Assembly (NCBI GenBank): GCA_963819115.1
Contig: CAWFUR010000011.1
Location: forward strand, 186,001-250,000
DNA from: JACVRW01 sp963819115
GTDB taxonomy: Bacteria > Actinomycetota > Thermoleophilia > Solirubrobacterales > Thermoleophilaceae
DNA: 64,000 nucleotides
Direction: 5' to 3'
Shown here: positions 49,885 through 57,490 of the stretch, in pieces
Position numbering within the stretch: position 1 is the stretch's first letter
Layout: every line of letters starts with the position of its first letter
Notes under the pieces: generated by a model
Told to the model about the DNA's origin: nothing
What the model saw: the letters and a program-made list of their open reading frames with translations, nothing else
The model's database searches: none
Translations under genes and position numbers: made by a program

Positions 49885-50647
49885 GGGGCGAGGGTAGTTG
49901 TGGCCAGGTCGTACGCGAGGCCCCGCGGCGCCCGGCCGGCCGTGCGTCCCGAGGTGCGCACGCGCACCGCGTCGCTGCGCACGATCGCCACGCCGTGGCG
50001 CTCCAGTGCCTGCTCCAGGCCCTCGTCCTCCAGGGCCCGCCGCGGCTCGAGGCCGCCCACCCGCCGGTATGCCTCCACGGTCAACGCCATCGACGCCCCG
50101 CTGAAGTGGCCGTGGTCCGCGCCGAGCGGCTCGTGCTCCCGCACGCGCTCCAGCCGGCGGCGCACCGACTCCGCGCGAGCGGCCAGCGCGGTGGCGGGCA
50201 GTGCCGCGGCGTCCTCGTAGAGGATGTCGATCCGGCCGCCGATGGCGCTAGCGCCACGAGCCGCCAGGCCGAGCTGGGCCGAGATCCAGTCGGGGTCGGT
50301 CACCGAGTCGGCGTCGGTGGAGGCCACGAGGCCGAGCGGCCGTCCCACCGCCCGCAGGCGCTCGCAGGCCGCCTCCATGCCGAGGCGCCGGGCGTGACCC
50401 ACCCCGCGGCCCGTACCGTCGAGGAGGTGCAGGCGCAGCAGGGGCCGGCGGTCCGCCACCTGCCGGGCGCGCGCGGCAGGTGGCGTCGGTGCAGCGGTCG
50501 AGCACGAGCAGCACCTCGTAGAGGCAGGGGGTCCGCGGACTGCGCGGCCAGCGCCTCGAGGCAGCGGGCCACGAGCGCCTCCTCGTTGTGGGCGGGCACC
50601 ACCACGCAGGCGAGCAGGCCGGGGTCGGGCGAGGGGAGGCGGGTCAC
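49881..50647 (-). pseudogene. family-2 glycosyltransferase with two apparent +1 frameshifts
   Basis: Three frames together spell one GT-A glycosyltransferase of about 255 aa: frame 1 from GTG 50647 gives LLACVVVPAHNEEALVARCL; frame 2 gives VLLVLDRCTDAT; frame 3 gives LVASTDADSVTDPDW, GHFSGASMALTVEAYRRVGG and ALEDEGLEQALERHG, the nucleotide-sugar, acceptor and catalytic-acid motifs. Removing one C from the run at 50527-50531 and one from 50465-50467 restores the frame. All family motifs survive, so a sequencing or assembly error is more likely than decay. Start and stop overlap both neighbours in the expected way (GTGA, ATGA). Confidence 0.75.
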
Positions 50648-51771
50648 AGCCGCGCCCCGTCGGCCACCAGGCCCCGGCCCCGCTCGTAGTCCTCGTCGCG
50701 CTGGTGGGTCAGCACGCCCACGCAGCGGCCGTCGCGCAGGAGCCACGCGGTCCATGCGTCGCCGTGCTCCTCGAGGCGGACCGTGTCGTGGCCGTCCCCC
50801 CAGGCCGCCTGCTTCAGCGTCTGCCGGCCGATCGTGGACCAGAAGCCCGGGACCTCGGTCCACGCGACCTGCTCGTCCCCGGCCGCGGCGCGGCCGGCCA
50901 CGCCGCCCTGGGCGAGCGCGTCGCCCCAGTGCTCCACCGACAGCCGCCGGTCCGCGAGGGGGTGGTGCAGCCGAGCGACGTCGCCGGCGGCGAAGACCCC
51001 GGGCGCGCTCGTGCGCCCCGCCTCGTCGCAGGCGATCCTTCCCTCGTCGAGCTCCAGCCCGGCGGCCTCCGCCGGCTCCACCGCGGGCTCGATGCCGAGT
51101 GCTGACACCACCGTGTCGGCGGCAATTCGCTCGCCTCCCTCAAGGGTGACGCCGGACAGGTCCAGGCTCTCCATGGGGCTCGCCATCCGCAGTCGCACGC
51201 CGGTGTCCTCGAGCCAGGCGGCGATGCGAACCCCCACCTCGCCGCCGAGCCGGCGCGATTGGGGCATGGGCTCGTCGCTCACGAGCGTCACCTCGCGGCC
51301 CGTGAGCGCCAGAGAGGCCGCGGCCTCGCAGCCGATGAAGCCCGAGCCCACCACGGCCACGGTGTTCCCCGCGGCCCGCAGGGCGTCGGAGTGCTCGCGG
51401 GTCCTCATCACCCGAACGCCGCCCGGGCCGGCGGGCCTGGCCCCGGTGGCCAGCACGCAGCGCTCGAACGCGATCTCCGGCCCGCTCTCCGTGGTCGCCG
51501 TGCCCGCCTCGGGGTCGAGGCCCGTGACCCGCTCGCCGAGCCGCAGCGTCACGCCCTGTCCTGCGTACCAGTCCTCGTCCTCCAGCGGCAGCGCCTCGGG
51601 GCCCGCCTCGCCACGCAGGTACTCCTTGGTGAGCGGCGGCCGCCGGTAGGGGCGATGGGGCTCGGCTCCCACGAGCACCACCTCACCCTCGCCGCCGGCC
51701 TCGCGGTAACCGCGCGCGGCCGAATGGCCGGCGGGCCCACCGCCGGCCACCAGCAGGCCGACGCGGCTCAA
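50644..51771 (-). CDS. FAD-dependent ferredoxin/rhodocoxin-reductase-like oxidoreductase
   Basis: A 375-aa flavoprotein with an FAD motif at the N-terminus (GLLVAGGGPAGHSAA), an NAD(P)H-binding motif (VAVVGSGFIGCEAA, about 140-153) and the second FAD motif APGVFAAGDVA (about 268). The C-terminal domain resembles putidaredoxin/rhodocoxin reductases that feed electrons to ferredoxins and P450s, but no ferredoxin or P450 is in the operon. The TTG start at 51771 overlaps the methyltransferase stop (TTGA). Confidence 0.85.
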   Translation of the reverse strand: MSRVGLLVAGGGPAGHSAARGYREAGGEGEVVLVGAEPHRPYRRPPLTKEYLRGEAGPEALPLEDEDWYAGQGVTLRLGERVTGLDPEAGTATTESGPEIAFERCVLATGARPAGPGGVRVMRTREHSDALRAAGNTVAVVGSGFIGCEAAASLALTGREVTLVSDEPMPQSRRLGGEVGVRIAAWLEDTGVRLRMASPMESLDLSGVTLEGGERIAADTVVSALGIEPAVEPAEAAGLELDEGRIACDEAGRTSAPGVFAAGDVARLHHPLADRRLSVEHWGDALAQGGVAGRAAAGDEQVAWTEVPGFWSTIGRQTLKQAAWGDGHDTVRLEEHGDAWTAWLLRDGRCVGVLTHQRDEDYERGRGLVADGARL

Positions 51772-52370
51772 GCGGGCCGGTCCCAGCGGTCGAGCCGGTA
51801 CCGGTCCTCCGTGTGGGACACGGCGTGCTCCAGGTGACCGAGGCGGCGCTCGAGCAGCTCGTGCACCTCGTCTCCCAGAAGCGGGTAGTCCCGCGTGGGT
51901 GGCCGCCAGTGCACGGCCAGCAGGCTCCCGCCGGGAGCGAGCTGGCCGGCCAGGCGAGGTGCCGCCGCCTCCAGCAGGCCGGCGTCCCAGTAGTAGAGGA
52001 CCTCGGAGCAGAGGATCAGGTCGAAGGGGCCGGAGGGCAGCTCCTCGGGGAGGGCCCGTGTCTCCACGTGCACGTGCGGGAGGTGGGCCAGGCGATCCCG
52101 TGCCCGGCCCACGGCCAGCGGCGACACGTCCACGGCCATGAGCTCGTCGCAGCGGCCGGCGAGCAGCTCCGTGAGCACGCCGATCGAGCATCCCGCCTCG
52201 AGCGCCCTGCCGAAGCGGCGCCCCTCACCCAACGCCCTCAGCGTGTGCTCGTACTTCGCCCGCTCGTAGGGGCTCGACTCGAAGGCCCAGGGGTCGTGCT
52301 CGCGCGCATAGAGGGCGTCGAAGTAGGAGCCGTCGAGCCGGCCGGCGGCGCCGGGCTCAGCCGCGTTCAT
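51768..52370 (-). CDS. NodS-like SAM-dependent N-methyltransferase
   Basis: A 200-aa methyltransferase. The opening SYFDALYAREHDPWAFESSP and YERAKYEHTL is the hallmark of the NodS family; the SAM motif is ALEAGCSIGVLTELLA (about 55-70), and LILCSEVLYYW is the post-motif. Rhizobial NodS N-methylates the deacetylated glucosamine of Nod factors. A NodB-like deacetylase two genes upstream in this operon fits that chemistry. The ATG at 52370 overlaps the preceding gene by 14 nt. Confidence 0.88.
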   Translation of the reverse strand: MNAAEPGAAGRLDGSYFDALYAREHDPWAFESSPYERAKYEHTLRALGEGRRFGRALEAGCSIGVLTELLAGRCDELMAVDVSPLAVGRARDRLAHLPHVHVETRALPEELPSGPFDLILCSEVLYYWDAGLLEAAAPRLAGQLAPGGSLLAVHWRPPTRDYPLLGDEVHELLERRLGHLEHAVSHTEDRYRLDRWDRPA

Positions 52371-53451
52371 CGAGCAGCCGGCCGCCCACCCGGGCGAGCA
52401 GCGGGTCGAGGCGATGCTGGAGCAGGAACACGCCGAGGTCCCGGCGGGCCCGGTCGAGCGCCGACGCCGTGACGAGCGGACGCGACCCGCAGGCCCGGGT
52501 GGCCTCGTCGAGCAGTCGCCCGGAGGCGTCCGAGATCTGCGCGCGCAGGAGCACCGACTCCTCGAGCTGAGACTCCCCGGGAGCGTCCTCCGCCCGCCGG
52601 GCCGCGCGCTCGAGCAGCGCGTCGATCGTGGCCTGCGCCCCGGCGATCCGGCCGGCGGCCAGTGACTCGAGCGGGGTGCGGTTCTCGCGCTGGGACAGCA
52701 GCGACAGCGCCGAGTCCGCGGCGGAGTCGGCCACCCCGGCCCAGCTGGCGGCGGTGCGGATGGCGTCGCGGCCGAACCACGGCTCCCGCGACAGCTCGCC
52801 CGGTCCGCCGAGCACGGCGAGCACGCGCGCGCCGTCGAACACAACGCGGTGGCTCTCGGACGCCCTCATCCCGGCGGCGCGGTACCAGTCGCGGTCGATC
52901 TCCACCCCGCGCGAGAGGTCCACGTAGGCCAGCAGCGGCGGGCCCGCCGCCTTACCGCGAACAAGCACGAGCGCACGCTGCACGCCCCCGGCTCCCGAGC
53001 AGAAGGTCTTCACTCCGGACACCACCGCGCCCGTGGGGCCCCGCGAGACCAGCCGCGCGGGCGGTCCCTCGCCCGGCGCCGGGTCGGCACCCCAGAGGCC
53101 GAGCAGAAGCTCGCCCGCGGCCACCGCCGCCAGCTCGCGACCGCGCAGCGGGTCGGGCGCGCCCAGGCCCAGGCGCTCCACCGCGTTCAGGTGACCGTCG
53201 AAGATGCGGCCCACCGAGCCATCGGCGCGGGCCACCGCGCGCACGGCCCCCCACTCGTCGGCGTGGGAGATGGTCCGCGTGCCATCGGGGCCGGGCACGT
53301 TCAGTGCGGTGAGCCCGGCGTCGCGCAGGGCTTCAAAGGCGTCCGTGGGGAACCGGGGGTTGGCGTCCAGCTCCGCGGCGAACGCGGCCACGGCGGCGAG
53401 CGCTTCCTCCGCGCCGGTCGAGTTGTGCTCCCAGGGGGTCAACGTGGCCAT
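52357..53451 (-). CDS. acyl-CoA-dehydrogenase-like flavoprotein
   Basis: A 364-aa member of the acyl-CoA dehydrogenase superfamily: N-terminal helical domain (ALRDAGLTALNVPGPDG), middle beta domain (VSGVKTFCSGAGGVQRALVL), C-terminal four-helix domain (RIAGAQATIDALLERAARRA). The usual catalytic Glu is not evident, so it may be an FMN/FAD hydroxylase-type relative (DszC-like) or work on an unusual substrate. It is shorter than typical (~380-400). ATG 53451 overlaps the NodB-like gene by 13 nt. Confidence 0.75.
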   Translation of the reverse strand: MATLTPWEHNSTGAEEALAAVAAFAAELDANPRFPTDAFEALRDAGLTALNVPGPDGTRTISHADEWGAVRAVARADGSVGRIFDGHLNAVERLGLGAPDPLRGRELAAVAAGELLLGLWGADPAPGEGPPARLVSRGPTGAVVSGVKTFCSGAGGVQRALVLVRGKAAGPPLLAYVDLSRGVEIDRDWYRAAGMRASESHRVVFDGARVLAVLGGPGELSREPWFGRDAIRTAASWAGVADSAADSALSLLSQRENRTPLESLAAGRIAGAQATIDALLERAARRAEDAPGESQLEESVLLRAQISDASGRLLDEATRACGSRPLVTASALDRARRDLGVFLLQHRLDPLLARVGGRLLDERG

Positions 53452-54035
53452 GGCACCGGCACGCATCGGTCGCCCAGGGGCGCGGGGTCGTGTCCCGCGG
53501 AGCGGAGCTCGCGCACCAGGGGCGCCACCAGGTCCGCGGTCTCGGCGCAGCCGTCGCGGGTGGCGCCGGGGCCGATGCCGTCGTGCATCAGCACCACCGG
53601 GTCATGCTCGAGGCCCGGCCTGATCGCCTCCAGCATTCGCGGCGAGGAATGCCCGGCCCAGTCCTCGGTATCGAGTGTCCAGCCCGTGAGCTCGAGGGAG
53701 CGCGAGCGCGCCAGCTCTCCGGTCCATGGGGCCAGGGCCCCCCACGGGGGCCGCCAGCGCCGCGCCTCCACTCCGAGCTCGCGGAGTGCCGAGAGTCCGG
53801 CGTCCGTGTCGTGCTCGGCGGACTCGCGGGAGATCTCCGTGTGGCGCTGGTGGCGGAGGCAGTGGAACTCCACCGCGTGGCCCTCGGCCCGGGCGCGCTC
53901 CACCAGGCCGGGATGCCGCGTCGCGCGGCCGGCCATCACAAAGAAGGTGGCCACCGCTCCGGCCTCGGCCAACGCGTCGAGCACCCGCGGCGTCCAGCGG
54001 GCGTCGGGACCGTCGTCGAACGTCAGCGCCGCCAC
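53439..54035 (-). CDS. NodB-like polysaccharide deacetylase
   Basis: A 198-aa CE4-type deacetylase consisting of little more than the NodB domain. Motif 1 is LTFDDGPD at residues 4-11 (catalytic base and metal Asp), motif 2 is FHCLRHQRHTE (about 57; metal His residues), motif 3 is RRWRPPWG (about 92), and motif 5 includes VVLMHDG (about 147). No signal peptide, so it acts in the cytoplasm, unlike peptidoglycan or chitin deacetylases. GTG 54035 has an in-frame stop just upstream. First gene of a six-gene operon. Confidence 0.88.
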   Translation of the reverse strand: MAALTFDDGPDARWTPRVLDALAEAGAVATFFVMAGRATRHPGLVERARAEGHAVEFHCLRHQRHTEISRESAEHDTDAGLSALRELGVEARRWRPPWGALAPWTGELARSRSLELTGWTLDTEDWAGHSSPRMLEAIRPGLEHDPVVLMHDGIGPGATRDGCAETADLVAPLVRELRSAGHDPAPLGDRCVPVPWPR

Positions 54036-54223
54036 CTGCCGCCGCTACCCGCGCGGGACGACCGGGAAACCGCCCGACGCGGTGCACCCTCGGCGAACGG
54101 CGGCCGGGTGGGGCCTGGGTGCGTGGCGCCTTTTGCATCTCATGGGTGCATGGGCGCCCAAGCACTCTCGGGGCGTGTGACGGAGCGTGACCTACCTAAC
54201 GGGGGCCTGCGCTGCCGGCCTCG

Positions 54224-54673
54224 CTAGAAGCGGTGGCGCAGGAAGAGCTGGCGGTCTCCCTCGGGGCCGGCGTCGAACCCGAGCGACCGGTAGAGGGTGA
54301 GCGCCGCGGCGTTCGCCTCGTTCGTATCCAGCTCCACCCGGCGGCAGCCCCGTGCCCGCGCCCGCTCGAGGGCCCCGGCCACCAGTGCGCGGCCGAGGCC
54401 GCCCCCACGCGAGCGTTCCCGCACGAACACGTCCTCGATCAGGCAGTCCTCCGTGGCGTACCAGACCCCGAACCGGTATCGGAGCTGACACACCCCGTCC
54501 GCGGGCTCGCCGGCCAGGAGGAACTCGGTGCCGGGGTCGCCCATGAGGCGGCGGACGCTTTCGAGAAAGCTCGCGTCATCAGGCCAGTCGCGGCCATTGT
54601 GGTCGCGGAACTCCGAGAGGAGCCGGGCCACGAGCTCTGTGTCCTCATCAGTCGCGAGCCGGGCTGTGATCAC
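54224..54673 (-). CDS. GNAT-family N-acetyltransferase
   Basis: A 149-aa single-domain GNAT. The acetyl-CoA loop is RERSRGGGLGRALV (about 88-101), followed by RRVELDTNEANAAALTLYRS and the closing LGF, the classic C-terminal motif. The substrate is not predictable. GTG 54673 is used because the open frame upstream overlaps the divergent citrate synthase gene. The two genes share a 51-bp promoter region. Confidence 0.85.
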   Translation of the reverse strand: MITARLATDEDTELVARLLSEFRDHNGRDWPDDASFLESVRRLMGDPGTEFLLAGEPADGVCQLRYRFGVWYATEDCLIEDVFVRERSRGGGLGRALVAGALERARARGCRRVELDTNEANAAALTLYRSLGFDAGPEGDRQLFLRHRF

Positions 54674-54724
54674 GGGCCAAGTATCCTCCGCCGTCGCCCT
54701 GAACACCGGCCGAAAGGAGGCGCA

Positions 54725-55831
54725 GTGTCCGATTTGATCGAGGTCCCGAAGGGTCTCGAAGGCGTCATTGCCTTTGACACGACCATCGCGGAACCCGACA
54801 AGGAGGGCGGTGCGCTCCGGTACCGGGGAGTGGACATCGAGGAGCTCGTGGGGCACGTGCCCTTCGAGCAGGTGTGGGGCCTGCTCGTGGACGGCACCTA
54901 CCACCCCGGCCTGCCGCCGGCCGAGCCGCATCCGCTGGCCGTGCGCACGGGCGACCCGCGCGTGGATCTCCAGGCCGCGCTCGCGATGCTCGGGCCGGAG
55001 TGGGGCCTCGAGGCGCTGATCGACATCGACGACGAGACCGCGCGTGACGACCTCGCTCGTGTTTCGGTGATGGCCCTGTCTTTCGTGGCCCAGTCAGCGC
55101 GCGGCATCGGCCAGCCACCGGTACCGCAGAGGATCGTGGACCAGGCCAGGTCCATCCCCGAGCGCTTCCTCATCCGCTGGCGCGGCGAGGCCAACCCGGA
55201 TCACGTGAAGGCGATCGACGCCTACTGGATCTCCGCCGCCGAGCACGGCATGAACGCATCGACCTTCACCGCCCGCGTGATCGCCTCCACCGGCGCGGAC
55301 GTGGCCGCCGCCCTGTCGGGCGCGGTGGGCGCTCTGTCCGGCCCTCTCCACGGCGGCGCACCCTCGCGGGTGCTGGCCATGCTCGACGGAGTGGAGGAGG
55401 CGGGTGACGCCGAGCAGTACGTGAAGGACCTGCTGGACCGGGGCGACCGCCTGATGGGGTTCGGCCACCGCGTCTACCGAGCCGAGGATCCGCGCGCCCG
55501 CGTGCTGCGCCGGACGGCGCGGGAGATCGGCGCCCCGCGGCTCGAGGCGGCGGAGAAGCTGGAGAAGGCCGCTCTGGCCGAGCTCCAGGCGCGGAAGCCG
55601 GACCGGGTGCTGGCCACGAACGTGGAGTTCTGGTCCGCGGTGGTGCTCGACTACGCGCAGGTGCCCCCCGAGCTGTTCACCCCGCTGTTCGCGTCCGCAC
55701 GCGTGGCAGGGTGGTCGGCGCACGTCATGGAGCAGAAGCGGGAGGGACGCCTGATACGGCCGAGCGCGAGGTACATCGGCCCCGCGCCCCGCGAGGCCTC
55801 CGCGGTAAACGGCGGCTCGCCCACCTCCTGA
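54725..55831 (+). CDS. gltA: citrate synthase
   Basis: Condenses acetyl-CoA and oxaloacetate to citrate, the entry to the TCA cycle. The 368-aa length marks the shorter citrate/2-methylcitrate synthase type. Catalytic residues: His in SAAEHGMNAS, His in SGPLHGGAPS and Asp in SAVVLDYA; the signature GFGHRVYRAEDPRA is present. AAAGGAGG 4 nt before the GTG at 54725 sets the start, and TATCCT near 54682 is a possible -10. 2-methylcitrate synthase activity cannot be excluded, but no prp genes are adjacent. Confidence 0.93.
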   Translation: MSDLIEVPKGLEGVIAFDTTIAEPDKEGGALRYRGVDIEELVGHVPFEQVWGLLVDGTYHPGLPPAEPHPLAVRTGDPRVDLQAALAMLGPEWGLEALIDIDDETARDDLARVSVMALSFVAQSARGIGQPPVPQRIVDQARSIPERFLIRWRGEANPDHVKAIDAYWISAAEHGMNASTFTARVIASTGADVAAALSGAVGALSGPLHGGAPSRVLAMLDGVEEAGDAEQYVKDLLDRGDRLMGFGHRVYRAEDPRARVLRRTAREIGAPRLEAAEKLEKAALAELQARKPDRVLATNVEFWSAVVLDYAQVPPELFTPLFASARVAGWSAHVMEQKREGRLIRPSARYIGPAPREASAVNGGSPTS

Positions 55832-55839
55832 ACAGGAGT

Positions 55840-55845
55840 TAGCCT
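55840..55845 (+). promoter_or_regulatory. -10 box (TAGCCT) of the MFS transporter gene
   Basis: TAGCCT ends 6 nt before the ATG at 55852. Confidence 0.4.
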
Positions 55846-55851
55846 CGGGCC

Positions 55852-57240
55852 ATGACCGAGGCACGCAAGCGTCTCGTACTCGTGGCGGCGATCCTCGGGA
55901 CCGCCGTGGTCACCGTGGACTCCACGGTGGTGAACGTGGCCCTGCCGGCCATCGAGAAGGACCTCGGAGGAGGCCTGGCCGGCCAGCAGTGGACCTCCAA
56001 CGCCTACCTGCTCACGCTGGGCTCGCTGCTGCTGATCGGCGGCTCGCTCGGGGACATCTTCGGCGAGCGGCGGGTGTTCGCGTTCGGCATCAGCGCGTTC
56101 GGAGTGACCTCGATGCTGTGCGCCCTGGCGCCGACGATCGAGGTGCTGGTGGCCGCCCGCGCCCTCCAGGGCGTGGCCGGCGCACTGCTCACGCCGGCTG
56201 CGCTGGCCGTGATAGTGCGCACCTTCCCACCGGACGAGCGAGGCAAGGCCGTGGGTGCCTGGACGGCGTGGGCAGGGATTGGCAGCGTGCTCGGTCCGCT
56301 CATCGGCGGCCAGCTGGTGGACAGCGCATCCTGGCGCTGGATCTTCGCCATCAACGTCCCGCTCGTGCTCGTCACGCTCGTCCTGATCCTGCGCGTGGTT
56401 CCGGCAGGGGAGCCCGACCCGAACGCCAGGGTGGACGTGGTGGGAGCCGTGCTGTGCGCATTCGGCCTGGCCGGGATCACCTTCGGCCTGATCGAGCAGC
56501 CACTCCACGGGTTCGAGAGCCCGCTGGTGTCCGGGTCGATGGTGGGCGGCTTCGCCCTCTTTGCCGGCTTCCTCTACTGGGAGTCGCACACACCGGGTCC
56601 GATGCTTCCACTCGGGCTGTTCAAGCGGCGGAACTTCGCGATCGGCAACTTCGAGACCTTTGCCATGTACGGCGGGCTCAGCGTCCTGTTCTTCCTGCTC
56701 GTGCTGTTCCTGCAGCAGGTCGCCGGATACAGCGCGCTCGAGGCCGGCACCTCCAGCCTCCCGGTGACGCTGGTGATGTTCTCGTTCTCGGCCCGCTTCG
56801 GCGCCATGGCCGACCGGCACGGGCCCCGCTTCTTCATGGGCGTTGGGCCGCTGATCACCGCGGCGGGCCTGGCCCTGTTCCTGCGCGTGGACGCGGACGT
56901 GGACTACCTCACCGACCTGCTGCCCGCCCTGCTCGTGTTCGCAGTCGGACTCTCGATGACGGTGGCTCCGCTCACAGCCACGGTGCTGGCGGACGCCGAC
57001 GAGCAGAACGCGGGGGTGGCCTCCGGTGTGAACAACGCGATCGCCCGGGTGGCGGGCCTGGTGGCCATCGCCGGGGTGGGCGCGGTGGTGGCCGCCAGCT
57101 ACGGGGCGTCGCTGGAGAGCAAGCTGGGCGAGCTCGCGAACCGTCCGGAGCTGTCGCAGGCGGTGAAGGACGCGAAACGCCAGCCGCTCGCGCCCGGTGC
57201 CGGTGGGCGTGGTGCCGGCCTCGGTGCGCCCGCGGGTTGA
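55852..57240 (+). CDS. DHA2-family drug efflux MFS transporter (frame broken near the C-terminus)
   Basis: A proton-driven exporter of the EmrB/QacA type with 14 helices. Motif A-like GGSLGDIFGERR follows helix 2, and motif C-like WAGIGSVLGPLIGGQL marks an antiporter. The present frame gives 462 aa and ends in Gly/Ala-rich nonsense after AVKDAKRQPLA. The missing last helix is encoded in the next frame (57190-57490). Deleting one C in GCGCCCGG near 57190 joins them. Probably a sequencing or assembly error. Confidence 0.88.
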   Translation: MTEARKRLVLVAAILGTAVVTVDSTVVNVALPAIEKDLGGGLAGQQWTSNAYLLTLGSLLLIGGSLGDIFGERRVFAFGISAFGVTSMLCALAPTIEVLVAARALQGVAGALLTPAALAVIVRTFPPDERGKAVGAWTAWAGIGSVLGPLIGGQLVDSASWRWIFAINVPLVLVTLVLILRVVPAGEPDPNARVDVVGAVLCAFGLAGITFGLIEQPLHGFESPLVSGSMVGGFALFAGFLYWESHTPGPMLPLGLFKRRNFAIGNFETFAMYGGLSVLFFLLVLFLQQVAGYSALEAGTSSLPVTLVMFSFSARFGAMADRHGPRFFMGVGPLITAAGLALFLRVDADVDYLTDLLPALLVFAVGLSMTVAPLTATVLADADEQNAGVASGVNNAIARVAGLVAIAGVGAVVAASYGASLESKLGELANRPELSQAVKDAKRQPLAPGAGGRGAGLGAPAG

Positions 57241-57490
57241 GGCGGCCGCGGAGGAGGCCTCGGTGGAGGCGTTCCACCTCGGGGTGGGGATCGCCACCGT
57301 GCTGGTGGGGCTGGCGGGGCTGCTCGGGCTGGCCGGGATCCAGAACCCGCGGCGCAGGGTCGAGGCCGAGACCTGCCCGGGGGGCCAGCTCGTGGGCGTG
57401 CCCGAGGAGGGTGCGCGCAGCTCACCGTGTGACTGGGGCCGCGATTCGCAGAAGGGGGCCATCCCCCGGAGAGAGCCCGCGCCGGCGTGA
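57190..57490 (+). other. displaced C-terminal exon-like segment of the MFS transporter (frameshift)
   Basis: This frame encodes VEAFHLGVGIATVLVGLAGL, then LGLAGIQNPRRRVEAE and CPGGQLVGVPEEGAR, which is the 14th helix and tail expected of DHA2 transporters. Its stop at 57488-57490 overlaps the next GTG by 4 nt, showing that the restored frame, not the early stop, is the natural gene end. Confidence 0.75.

Noticed and set aside
50465..50531. Programmed ribosomal frameshifting in the GT2 gene
   Set aside because: Two shifts within 65 nt, both in C runs and both +1, without a slippery heptamer or a downstream pseudoknot; error or mutation is simpler.
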